DNA from: Gordionus sp. m RMFG-2023
Taxonomy: Eukaryota; Nematomorpha; Gordioida; Chordodea; Parachordodidae
Length of the DNA: 64,000 nt
Assembly (NCBI RefSeq): GCF_954871325.1
Contig: NC_088775.1
Span: forward strand, 44,927,561-44,991,560
Direction: 5' to 3'
Made by a program: the position numbers and the translations under genes. Each line of letters opens with the position of its first letter. The stretch's first letter is position 1. This document shows, in pieces, positions 31,248 to 41,817 of the stretch. Under the pieces are notes generated by a model. The model was given only the letters and a program-made list of their open reading frames with translations. It did not search any database and had not been told where the DNA came from.

Positions 31248-32299
31248 TGAACCTTTATTAAATTATATTCTTCTGATTGCAACTGCATATTAATAGCATA
31301 TAGTAGATTTCCTATATGTAAAATTCCTAAATATACTTCTGCCATTTATTTTTGAAAATTTTTTTCAAAATATTAGGACAGCTTTTATAATCTATTTATT
31401 TTTTAAAGGTTTGTAAATTTTAAAATTCTACGATGGCGCGTATTAGGAGGAACCTGTCAACCAACATTATGCTGACTCAATTCTGTAAATACACTCTGGT
31501 TTTTGCCAAATTCACTAAGGAATTATCAGATCAGAAAGCTGCCATGCAATTCATTGGTAATGCCAAATCTGCCATATTTACCATTATATATGGTTAGCTA
31601 TGTCTTTGGATATTTCATATCTGGAGAAAATTTTTTAATAGTTTTATTGAAATGACATTTATTTTGTTGAAATAGGGGAGGATCAAGGGAAATGTTTTGA
31701 TATCTCTTTATTAGATGCATCTTTTAGAATTGCATATGTTTGCACATCTTTCAAATCGTCAAGAATTGACCTTCTGGATTTATATCCTAAAACATTGATG
31801 ATAGCCTTGCTCATTTGTGTTTTACAAAGTATACTTTTCATTTATATTAGTCGTTAAATATTATGGGGAAAGATTCTACCAAAATTGTGATGTTAAGTAG
31901 CTCTATCAGCGTCTACATGAGCGGGGGGGGGGGTAGGAACAGTTTGCATCCTAATATCTATAAAGGGGTAGGTGGTAGGGGGTAGGCTATAATAATCTAT
32001 AAAATTTTCCATTACATTTTTAAATTATCTATGGATAACATTTTGGTATATTAGGGGGGTAGATATATATTTTTGAGGGGGGTTTGCATCCAGTGAATAT
32101 ACTGTCATGTAGACGCTGAGCTCTCTGAATGTTGTACTGCATGATAGGTATTTACCATTTCCGCAACTGTAGTTGCATCTGTATTATTTCTTATTTTTGA
32201 AGAATATTTTTGTTTTGCAATAGATGTTGATAGACTGCCCTGTACTGATTTATGCTTTGAAGATTTTTGATGCCTCAAAATATCATTCCCTTCCCCCAT
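31248..32299 (-). pseudogene. hAT transposase N-terminal half (copy 1), opposite orientation
   Basis: On the minus strand from 32299: ILRHQKSSKHKSVQGSLSTS (C-terminal part of a BED-type zinc finger), then TTVAEMVNTYHAVQHSES. A MITE follows (32118-31907). Further on come MSKAIINVLGYKSRRSILDD and YAILKDASNKEISKHFP, typical of the hAT region before the catalytic Asp. It ends with IGNLLYAINMQLQSEE, which overlaps the start of the other half. Stops are scattered through it. Confidence 0.65.
31907..32118. mobile_element. hAT-type MITE with G-rich tracts inside copy 1
   Basis: 212 bp with ends CAGCGTCTACATGAG and, reversed, CAGCGTCTACATGAC, flanked by AGCTCTAT (31899-31906) and AGCTCTCT (32119-32126). 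It contains G10, GGGGTAGGTGGTAGGGGG and GGGGGG runs. The same insertion is at 38093-38305 in copy 2. Confidence 0.85.
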
Positions 32300-32598
32300 T
32301 GTATTAACTAAATACTGTAGAACAACTTCCCCGCACTGATTATAATTATTTTTTACATTGTAAATTTAAAATTGTTTGTTTTTTTATAAAATCTTATTTA
32401 TACATTAGCATAAAATATATTTTTTTACATTGTAAAATTACAATTTTTTTATAAAATTTTATCTTGTTTACATTCTTTTGTATTTAAAAAAGATCGTTGG
32501 TTATTATTTTTTAACAAAATTAATATATTATAATAAATCAATATGTTATTTTAATAATAAAGATAGTATTTAAGAAATTTTGTGTCGTACTATAATTA

Positions 32599-32818
32599 CC
32601 TATTTTGAAAAATAGTTGCGTATTTTATTTTGGAAAATAGTTACTTATTTTATTTTGAAAAAGAGTTGGATATTTTATTTTGAAAAATAGTTGGCTATTT
32701 TATTTTGAAAAATAGTTGGCTATTTTATTATAAATAGTTGGCTATTTTATTTTGAAAAATAGTTGGCTATTTTATTTTGAAAAATAATTACCTATTTTAT
32801 TTTGGAAAATAGATTCGA
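32599..32818. repeat. Tandem repeat, 25-26 bp unit
   Basis: About nine copies of TATTTTGAAAAATAGTTGGC with TATTTTAT spacers. The inverted counterpart in copy 2 (37573-37742) has fewer units. Confidence 0.85.
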
Positions 32819-33112
32819 TTTTATATTTATAAAAAATAATAAGCGGATAACTAAGTCAATTCTAAATCCAAAATTTTTTTTTTAGCAATTTTCATATTTC
32901 TCCCACAATTTTTATATTACTCCCACAAAATACCGAATTTCTCCCACAATTTGAAAATTTTGACCTGGCAACCCTGGTCATATTAATTATTTCTTAGTAT
33001 TTTTTTTTACGAAATCTCAATTTTATTTACTAAATGTGTAATATCATAAAAAAAACTAACAACCAATATTTATACCGATTTCCTTGCTGGACCAATTTAC
33101 CACATTATAAGG

Positions 33113-33977
33113 TAGGGGAGACTGGGGTTAGTCGGGCCGATTTTTACAAAATTTAGCTCCTGATTTTTTTAGATAATATAAAAAATAATATACGATTAGA
33201 TACCTCCTAAAACTATACTCTATAAAGGTACCTTATAAAAATTTTAAGAATATAATCATTTTTTTTAAATTTTTTTGAAAAAGTAAAAATAATATCCAAA
33301 AAGCCGCAATAGCGGGGTGAGGCAAATTCAAGGGGCTTCCTAAATCATTGGTTTTTTTAGCCATAATAAATTGAAATGCATTTTTATTTATTAATAATGA
33401 TACGTATAGAATAAGTTTATTGTTTTATTGTTAAAAATATCATAATACTTATAAATTGAAGCAAATTATATATAAAAATTGAAACTTAATTTAGGTTAAT
33501 TTAATAAACATTTTGGACATAAAGGAGATATTATGATTTCTTAGCATAAATCCTAAATACCAATCATAAACAGCCATGAAATTGCCTTTTCATTTTGTAA
33601 TTTTTTTTATTAACTGCCATAATTGACGTGTATGGTTTAGCAAGCCCTGCTAGCTCTAAATTTCTAGATATAATAAATACTCATAAAACTTTCCCAAATT
33701 ATAGAAGAGTGTTTAAACTTTGCTATAAAATTTAATTTACATATAAATGATTATATATTTTAATAAAATTTCTGTCATGTAAAAATCTTTTGAAAATTTT
33801 ATCAATATTTTATTTCTTAAATAAAATTTTTAATAATTATTTCAAAAGATTTTTTGTCTATAGACGTAAACTAATAAAAACTATATTATGATAAAATTTA
33901 AACCTTCTGGTGTATTTAATTTTAAGATGAGATTAAGTGGTATGTTAAGCCCCGGTACCTAACTCCAGTCTCCCCTA
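33113..33977. mobile_element. TA-flanked inverted-repeat element
   Basis: Ends TAGGGGAGACTGGGGTTAG and, reversed, TAGGGGAGACTGGAGTTAG. TA at each end may be the duplication, as in Tc1/mariner-type insertions. 865 bp with no transposase visible. Confidence 0.75.
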
Positions 33978-34019
33978 TTTTGATTAGTAGCCAATATTAT
34001 GTAAGCCAGATTTTGCGTT

Positions 34020-34360
34020 AAATGTAAGAAAAGTTTGGACTTCTATCTCTAATCTTACATGTTATTATGGCTAAAATCTTAATCGACCCAAATCGGACGT
34101 TCAACAACACTAATGTTGATCCAATAAAATTCAAATTAAGACTGATTCATTTTTTAGATTTATTAAAAATCCTTAAAATAATTCTATTAATCATTTTAAA
34201 TATATATTATGTTTAACTAATTTTTTCTATTATAAAATAATCAAAAACGAATTAACGCACAATTTTTTTATTTATATATAAAATGACTATAGAAAATACA
34301 AATATACTATATAAAACATGCCAAAAATATGTTTAAAAGAACATTTAAAAAAAATAGATA
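34020..34360. other. AT-rich sequence 3' of the FLYWCH/MULE gene
   Basis: No gene seen. Likely the 3' untranslated part and inner end of that transposon. Confidence 0.35.
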
Positions 34361-34363
34361 ACA

Positions 34364-35900
34364 TTAATTTGTTTGTAAATTAAAATTATATGCGATCCCC
34401 CTTAAATAATCATTAATCGGGCGATTTATATAGTCAGATACAATTAATATAATATTTTCAGCTGTATCCCGATACACCTTTCTTGATCTCGGGGGTTGCG
34501 TACCAGAAATATATTGTTCAATTTTTGCTTCGGTTAACGATTGTTCTAAACGTAGAGCATCTAAAAATTTCCAAATAGAGGGATGGTGCGACGATAGCAG
34601 AGATGAGAATGCTCTGTGCCAACCTTTAGAAAATAATTGCAAAGTAAATTATAAAAAATATTGTGTAATAATAATTAAAAAGATAGCAAATTTTAAAAAA
34701 AAATTACCTTCAACTGCATTATTTGTCTTTGGGATTCCCTCCAATGTAGCAGCGTATTGATTCCAAAGGGGAATTGAAAACCTTGGTTCTTGTCTATCTC
34801 CATTACGAAGAATCTTGCCAATCCAGGTGGCTTCGTAATATGTTATAAGTTTGTCCAAGACACTTTCATTGTCTTGATAGAATTGTGTGTAATAGCCCAT
34901 AAAAGGCATCAAACACGTCCTCCACGGGAACAAATGCAAGTGACACCATTTGTCTAATTTTTATAGACCAATCACTTCCCGCATCTCTATCTAAATAATG
35001 AGATAATAATTCGCTATCACTTTGGATGTGCCTCCAAAATGCTTGAGTCATATGAAAAAAACAGCCTCTTACTGTTATCGATGGAAATGAATGTGTAAAG
35101 GCATTTATTTCAGCCTGCTCAAAATCGATCATTACCGATATAGGATTTACATTGTTTTGTAATCTTTTTATCTCATCCAAGACCCTTATGTATGTAATCT
35201 GGGTTTTATTCGGTAATAGCGCAAAAATTGTGGGTATAACTGTTTTATTATATAGGACATGGATGGTCCAAAGTTGGTAAAAAATTAAGGGGGTTGTCTC
35301 AAACGTGCCATCTGCATACCAGTGACTGCCTTCCGTTATCAATCTAAGGTTTTGGGCAGTGGCGAATATCAAAATTCTTGGTAGTTCCGGTAGCAAATGC
35401 TTGCTATCATATTGAAGGAATGGCAACCCCGAACATGTTTTTCTATAGATATCAGGTAAATCTAGATCATAACTGTTTGTCGGGGTAGGTAATGGAGAAT
35501 CCATGAGCGATCTAGCTCGCTGGATGGTTCGTTTTATTGACATGATGGGCGGAAGGGCAGCGTGAAGGGATGGGGAACCCTCTGCTATTGCAATGCTTAT
35601 AATTTTTTGAGGTGTATCAGTCACCTCAATAGCCCGTTTTTTAATGTTATTTAGGCATTCGGTTTTTAAGACCTCTATACCATCTATCACATGATTATGA
35701 TTATCAATATGAAGAATTAACTCTTCATTTAATGTGTGGCATCGTCTTTTGCAACGGGTAGGTCTACCTTCCAATAATTTATAAGCCTCTACACATTTCC
35801 ATATTGTTTTTTGATTTATATTTCTTTCTTTCCTGAATATGTATTGATCATGAACTAATTGTTTTGATCTACGTTCACTTATGACATAATTTAAAGGCAT
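34364..35900 (-). CDS. FLYWCH-type MULE transposase, one intron, one frameshift
   Basis: Start MPLNYVISERRSKQLVHDQY at 35900; the 17 codons before it in the same frame are AT-rich and probably not used. Residues 5-65 are a FLYWCH-like zinc finger (IWKCVEAY, CKRRCHTLNEELILHIDNHN). The MULE core shows GSHWYADGTFETTP (first Asp), PISVMIDFEQAEINAF (second Asp) and GCFFHMTQAFWRHIQ (C-x2-H). A one-base shift near 34905 leads to FYQDNESVLDKLITYYEATW and IPKTNNAVEG. A GT-AG intron of 84 bp (34707-34624) then joins in frame to WHRAFSSLLSSHHPSIWKFL. The protein ends DYLRGIAYNFNLQTN. Apart from the one shift it is complete. It would transpose its own element, whose ends I did not locate. Confidence 0.82.
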
Positions 35901-35999
35901 TCTTAAAAATAAAAGTAAACTATAATATAAAAAATTAAAAATGATATACAAAAATAAGATTATTAATATTTACCTTTAAATAGGAATTCTCAATTTACA

Positions 36000-36250
36000 A
36001 TGATTAAATTATGGAAAATAAAGATTAAATTACGGAAGGAAATGAAAAATATTAAAGTTTTTTTTACAGACTTTTAAAATGAAAAAAAAGGACAAAATTT
36101 TAAGATAAATAATTCTATTTATTAATTTGTTGTTCTAAAGTTAGGCAGGAAAAAAAGAAAAAGGAGATTTGGATTTTATGTTTAATTTAGATTATAAAAT
36201 TTATTGAGAAAAATAACGATTGAATTCTTTAAAATTATTGAACAAAGGAA
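36000..36250. other. AT-rich sequence 5' of the FLYWCH/MULE gene
   Basis: No gene seen. Confidence 0.35.
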
Positions 36251-36425
36251 TAAATCAGAAAATAAAATATATATTAATTTATTTTTGTTTCTAAAAATAG
36301 GCGGGAACAAGGGGAATTAAATTTAACATAATTTTGAATCCGAAAATAAAATATATATTTATATTTGTTGTCTAAAAATAGGAGGGAAAAAGGGGAATTA
36401 AGATTTAACATAATTTTGAATCTAG
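36251..36425. repeat. Two-copy tandem repeat, about 85 bp unit
   Basis: Both units contain GAAAATAAAATATATATT, TCTAAAAATAGG, GGGGAATTAA and TTTAACATAATTTTGAAT. Confidence 0.75.
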
Positions 36426-36429
36426 AAAA

Positions 36430-36620
36430 TTTATTCCCCGGAAAAAAAATCCCCGGAAGATTAATCCCCGTAAAAAAAATCCCATGGAAGAAAATTCCCG
36501 GGAAAATAATCCCCTAATTTTTGATCCATAAAAAATATTAAACTATTTTTAGAAAATTAACAAAATAGGAAAAAAATCGCCCAAAAAAAATCTTCGGAAA
36601 AAAAATCCCCAAATAAAATA
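36430..36620. repeat. Irregular TCCCCGGAAAAAAAA repeat
   Basis: At least seven variants of ATCCCCGGAAAAAAA (for example TCCCCGGAAGATTAATCC). Confidence 0.6.
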
Positions 36621-36727
36621 TGTAAAATTTTCGAGAAAATCAACAAAATTAAAATAAATTCCTATGAAATATTTTTCCAAATAAAATTTCCCAAATAAAA
36701 TTGTTAAACAAAATTATGAATAATAAC

Positions 36728-36840
36728 CAGAGTTGTTAAAAGATACTTTTTAATTGGATCTAGATACAGATACAGATACCACATTTTTATATCTAGATAT
36801 AGGGTCTAAATACTTGTATCTAGATCCTTTAACAACTCTG
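36728..36840. mobile_element. hAT-type MITE, palindromic
   Basis: 113 bp with ends CAGAGTTGTTAAAAGATAC and, reversed, CAGAGTTGTTAAAGGATCT. Perfect 8-bp duplications ATAATAAC lie at 36720-36727 and 36841-36848. Confidence 0.9.
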
Positions 36841-37934
36841 ATAATAACTAATGATTTATATTAAACCGAACCAAATTTTTAAATTATTATTCATTAATCC
36901 TAACCAATATATAAGTATAATGTTATGGCCTTATTCCGAATCCAGGTTTGGTGAAAATTAAACAAAACAATATTTGAAAATAAACGAATTGGATATCTAG
37001 TATCTGTGATATTAAGCAAAGTATTATTATAAGCTAAGTAATGATAATGGCCAGCCCATACTTTTTTATTTTGGCCCGGATTTATAAATTAATACCAATT
37101 TTTGACCCCTGCACTACTTTAATTAAATCAAAATGTTTTTTAAATTCAAATTCCCTAGAAGATTTGAGGTTTTAAATAATAAAAGGAAAGTTAAATAAAT
37201 CTAGTTCACCTATTTTCATCAACTTTTAGATATTATTATTGAAAATCAAATTTTTATTTTAAAAATATATTTATTTTTACACAAATTATTAATCATTTCC
37301 ATGAAATTTTTAGAAATATATCAAATCATTGCCTTCAAAAATAGTTGGCCATTTTATCAATTTTGTTTCTTTTGCTGATAATTTTTAGAATATAAAATAT
37401 TTGTGTTCTATGCAGGGTTGCCAGGTCAAAATTTTCAAATTGTGGGAGAAATTCGGTATTTTGTGGGAGTAATATAAAAATTGTGGGAGAAATATGAAAT
37501 GTGCTAAAAAAAAAATTTAGGATTTAGAATTGACTTAGTTATCCGCTTATTATTTTTTATAAATATAAAATCGAATCTATTTTCCAAAATAAAATAGGTA
37601 ATTATTTTTCAAAATAAAATAGCCAACTATTTTTCAAAATAAAATAGCCAACTATTTATAATAAAATAGCCAACTATTTTTCAAAATAAAATAAGTAACT
37701 ATTTTCCAAAATAAAATACGCAACTATTTTTCAAAATAGGTAATTATAGTACGACACAAAATTTCTTAAATACTATCTTTATTATTAAAATAACATATTG
37801 ATTTATTATAATATATTAATTTTGTTTAAAAATAATAACCAACGATCTTTTTTAAATACAAAAGAATGTAAACAAGATAAAATTTTATAAAAAAATTGTA
37901 ATTTTACAATGTAAAAAAATATATTTTATGCTAA

Positions 37935-38990
37935 TAGGCATCAAAAATCTTCAAAGCATAAATCAGTACAGGGCAGTCTATCAACATCTATTGCAAATCA
38001 AAAATATTCTTCAAAAATAAGAAATAATACAGATGCAACTACAGTTGCGGAAATGGTAAATACCTATCATGCAGTACAACATTCAGAGAGCTCAGCGTCT
38101 ACATGACAGTATATTCACTGGATGCAAACCCCCCTCAAAAATATATATCTACCCCACTAATATACCAAAATGTTATCCATAGATAATTTAAAAATGTAAT
38201 GGAAAATTTTCTAGATTATTATAGCCTACCCCCTACCACCTACCCCTTTATAGATATTAGGATGCAAACTGTTCCTACCCCCCCCCCCCGCTCATGTAGA
38301 CGCTGATAGAGCTACTTAACATCACAATTTTGGTAGAATCTTTCCCCATAATATTTAACGACTAATATAAATGAAAAGTATACTTTGTAAAACACAAATG
38401 AGCAAGGCTATCATCAATGTTTTAGGATATAAATCCAGAAGGTCAATTCTTGACGATTTGAAAGATGTGCAAACATATGCAATTCTAAAAGATGCATCTA
38501 ATAAAGAGATATCAAAACATTTCCCTTGATCCTCCCCTATTTCAACAAAATAAATGTCATTTCAATAAAACTATTAAAAGATTTTCTCCAGATATGAAAT
38601 ATCCAAAGACATAGCTAACCATATATAATGGTAAATATGGCAGATTTGGCATTACCAATGAATTGCATGGCAGCTTTCTGATCTGATAATTCCTTAGTGA
38701 ATTTGGCAAAAACCAGAGTGTATTTACAGAATTGAGTCAGCATAATGTTGGTTGACAGGTTCCTCCTAATACGCGCCATCGTAGAATTTAAAAATTTTAC
38801 AAACCTTTAAAAAATAAATAGATTATAAAAGCTGTCCTAATATTTTGAAAAAAATTTTCAAAAATAAATGGCAGAAGTATATTTAGGAATTTTACATATA
38901 GGAAATCTACTATATGCTATTAATATGCAGTTGCAATCAGAAGAATATAATTTAATAAAGGTTCACTAAATTATGCTGCAGAAATACCAA
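37935..38990 (+). pseudogene. hAT transposase N-terminal half (copy 2)
   Basis: The plus strand carries the same reading as 32299-31248 of copy 1: SKHKSVQGSLSTSIA near 37955, the MITE at 38093-38305, then MSKAIINVLGYKSRRSILDD near 38400. It is interrupted at the same places as copy 1. Confidence 0.6.
38093..38305. mobile_element. hAT-type MITE inside copy 2
   Basis: Same MITE and same insertion point as 31907-32118. Duplications are AGAGAGCT and ATAGAGCT. Confidence 0.8.
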
Positions 38991-39179
38991 AGTAAGAATA
39001 TTATTACTATTATCGGATTATTAATAAGATTTAATATGATGTCATGTTTGAGGAGATTGTAATGCTTCTTTATTTTTATGATTTGCCAAAATATTCAAAA
39101 TATTAATTTTACAATGTAAAAAATAAATTTATTTGATTTTATGCAAATGTATAAATAAGATTTTATAAAATATAGAAAG

Positions 39180-39970
39180 TCAAATAGTTATAGTAATTAT
39201 ATTTTATTTGAGATTTAAATAATGGAACTAAACGTTTACCGTCGTTATTAAGATATTTATAAAATTCCTAGCATGACATTTTATAATTTTGTTTAACCAT
39301 TAACTCGGCCTCTAATGTTGTTAAAGCAATTCGATTTCTCTCCTTTCTCCAGGCAGTCCTCATCAGGCTAAAAATGCGCTCCGATGAGGTATTAGAATGA
39401 GGTAAGGAGAAAACATACTAGCAAATTTTTTCCAAGCATGGGGATTTATCGTTATTACGAAAAAATTTACTCATTTCTCCTCTGCTTTTAGACCATTTAA
39501 CTTTAAGTATTCTGGCGAATCATAAAAAATGGGAAAAATTACAATCTCTTCAAACAAGGCTTCAATGTCTATCGGTAATTTTAATATATTTATTAAATTA
39601 CAAAAACCATCAAATGATGGTTTCTGTTCCAAGGTCATAATATTTATACACTTATGAATAGAGTTATTAAAATCAAATCTTGATTGTAAATATTCCAAAA
39701 TTGTCTTAATAAAAATATTTGCTTCATTTAAAAATACGTTAATTATAGTAATATTTGAACATTTTAATATATTTTTAGCAATAGCGCCATAAAATTATTA
39801 TCTATTTTTAACTGTAGAGATGAACAGAGCTGTAGCATGATTTTGTGAATCTTTATCAATAAAGAATCTTCTGATTGCAACTGAATATTAACTACATGAA
39901 GTAGATTTCCTACATGTGAAACTAGTGGAGCACTGCAATTCTATATACGATATAAAATATATTATGTAAT
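39180..39970 (-). pseudogene. hAT transposase C-terminal half (copy 2)
   Basis: The minus-strand frame at 39698-39471 differs from copy 1 at only two visible residues (Leu-Pro for Leu-Ser and Asn for Asp). The hATC block is at about 39400-39200. Confidence 0.65.
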
Positions 39971-40415
39971 TTAAAATATATTTATAATAATTATACATAC
40001 TGTTCTAACTTCTATTCTTTCTAACACGAAAATTTTGAAAATGTCGAGTGGAGAATTGGAGAATTTTATAAAAAATATATTTTAGAGCGGAAAAATAAAA
40101 TAAAAGAACTAGACATATTTTTCGAATAAATATTTAAAATTTATTTTAAAAATATAAAAATAATCAAATACTGTCTCTCAAAATTATTATTTGTATATTA
40201 AAAACATAAAATGCTAAAAAAAAATTGTGGGAGAAATTAAAAAATTGTGGGAGACTCCCACTGATGGGGGGAGACATAGCAACCCTGCAAGATATAAAAC
40301 AAAAAACTTAGGCATTTGGACTACCTGGAAAATGGTTGAAGATTCTAAATTTTCTTTATATTCTATAAATTTCCTCTCAATACATATGAAAGCTTAAATA
40401 TGGCATTATCTATCA

Positions 40416-40634
40416 ATGGCCGATTTGATGATACCTGATGACATATGCAAGGAAACTGAAATACCGCAGCATAAAATTAGTCGTAAAAAGAGATGTGTTT
40501 TGAGGAATGCTCGGATCAACGTCCAAATGACTTTTCATATTTACAGAATTCAAGCGCACGATATCATTGATCAGATGGTAACTAGTTTTACAGAAAGATT
40601 TTCGAAAAATCAACATTTATTAACTGATCTCTGA
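40416..40634 (+). pseudogene. Possible hAT (ZMYM1-like) transposase fragment
   Basis: 72 codons, MADLMIPDDICKETEIPQHK, then SRKKRCVLRNARINVQMTF, then DIIDQMVTSFTERFSKNQ. The pattern IP..K..RKKR followed about 35 residues later by D.....S...RF resembles the linker-to-core region of ZMYM1-like hAT proteins. Similarity is weak and no other part of a gene is present. Confidence 0.35.
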
Positions 40635-40950
40635 AATTTAAATTTTTTTAATTATTTAGCTAATTAAAGAAAATTATGAATTAATATAAATAAAATAAAC
40701 TATTCTTAAAAAATTTTAATGTCAACTTATTTTTAAACAGTTATCTCATTAGATATATTTCTATAAATGATCGTTTTCCTATCATCTTAATTTTAATCAA
40801 CTTTCCTACCCTCTTTCTTAATGTTATGAAATTGAGAGAGACTATAACCTAATGTTAAATTTTTGATCTATCACACAGGCCGATCTGGCCTGACCAAATC
40901 GAGTTCGGAATCGGTTTTAAAATTTTAATTTGGAAAAGTTATTTTTTTTT

Positions 40951-41013
40951 TGCCAACGACCAGATTTGAACCCTTGCCCTCTAAAATTTATTATTATTGC
41001 CTCTTTCGAGGAA
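40951..41013 (-). other. tRNA-like fragment (SINE remnant)
   Basis: On the minus strand a B box (GGGTTCAAATCTGG) lies 20 bases before an A-rich tail, with an AT-rich anticodon-arm-like stretch before it. No A box is clear. Confidence 0.35.
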
Positions 41014-41652
41014 TATATATTATTTTTTAATGATTATCATTTTAACACTAATAAGAGATTGATTATTTTCATGATTGGTTTATTTTTTTAAACCTAATTT
41101 AAATTGATATTTTGGCAAATTATTTTAATTATTCTTTTTAATCTATTAAATTTTAATTGCCTATTCATTGTTTTAACAATGTCGCCTTACAAAATGTGAA
41201 ATTGATAAACAAAACAACTAATCAATTTCTTTTTTTTTGTAAAAACAGAAGCTATATATTATATAACCACCACGTGTATTGACACCTGGCAATTGGGGAG
41301 TATTTGATCCCCTATTGGTTTTCCGAATGAACACATAAGAATCACCCCGGGTTTTCGATGTTTTCATTGCCTTAAAAATATAGGCACATACATTGAGGGT
41401 AAAATCATATATAAGGACAGGATCATTTATGTTTAGTTCTCTACTTTTACTGCTCTGTTCTCCTCTTTTTATATTCAACAATCAACAATTCACGCTATTC
41501 ATAAATTTATTTTATTTAAAATAAATAAATATATTGTTCTAACTGAAATATATATTTTTAAAAAATCATAAGCAATGTTTTTTTGAGAAATTAGAAGAGG
41601 ACAAAAATATTATGAATTTAAAAAAATACTATTATCATAATATCATTATTAA

Positions 41653-41817
41653 TCAAGTAACAAATTTTAAAAGCATGGCGGCCCCCATATAAAGTGGAAT
41701 GGCTCCAAACGAGAGCTTTATAGAGTATCCCGCACCTTTTGCAGTCGTGCGCGATTTTGGTGATGAGCCTTCAGGAACAGGCCCTGGCGGAGCAACGGTG
41801 GCAGGGATAGTGGCATT
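41653..41817 (-). CDS. Gene B exon 4, Pro-rich stalk and C-terminal hydrophobic signal
   Basis: 54 codons plus TGA. Acceptor AAAATAG. It is clearly GC-rich against AT-rich flanks, as expected of a conserved exon. NATIPATVAPPGPVPEGSS is followed by a basic patch and then a 20-residue hydrophobic end. The opposite strand is also open for 45 codons, so strand choice rests on the phase match with exon 3 and the plausible signal. Confidence 0.5.
   Translation of the reverse strand, partial: NATIPATVAPPGPVPEGSSPKSRTTAKGAGYSIKLSFGAIPLYMGAAMLLKFVT

Larger units (their letters stand above)
29849..32976 (+). mobile_element. Composite hAT element, copy 1
   Basis: Ends CAGGGTTGCCATGTC and, reversed, CAGGGTTGCCAGGTC, with TCTCCCACAATTTTT repeats inside both ends. 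The left flank is CATAGAAC and the right flank GTCATATT, so this copy has no matching duplication of its own. CATAGAAC reappears beside copy 2. The interior carries two hAT gene fragments in opposite directions, one MITE and a 26-bp repeat array. Copy 2 is at 37413-40287, inverted and near-identical apart from a deletion. Confidence 0.85.
37413..40287 (-). mobile_element. Composite hAT element, copy 2 (inverted)
   Basis: It starts CAGGGTTGCCAGGTC and ends GACATAGCAACCCTG, the reverse complement of copy 1 with few changes. Flanks are GTTCTATG (37405-37412; reverse complement CATAGAAC, the flank of copy 1) and CAAGATAT. It lacks about 150 bp near 37935 that copy 1 has at about 32280-32420. Confidence 0.85.

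Noticed and set aside
32599-32818. Regular repeats resembling a CRISPR array
   Set aside because: Repeat and spacer are both repeated, the DNA is eukaryotic, and the array lies inside a hAT element, so it is a plain tandem repeat.
41218-41481. Open minus-strand frame of 87 codons just downstream of gene B
   Set aside because: It follows the TGA of gene B, so it could be 3' untranslated sequence. It has no signal, motif or splice link. It is kept here because part of it (TSKTRGDSYVFIRKTNRG) is not obviously random.
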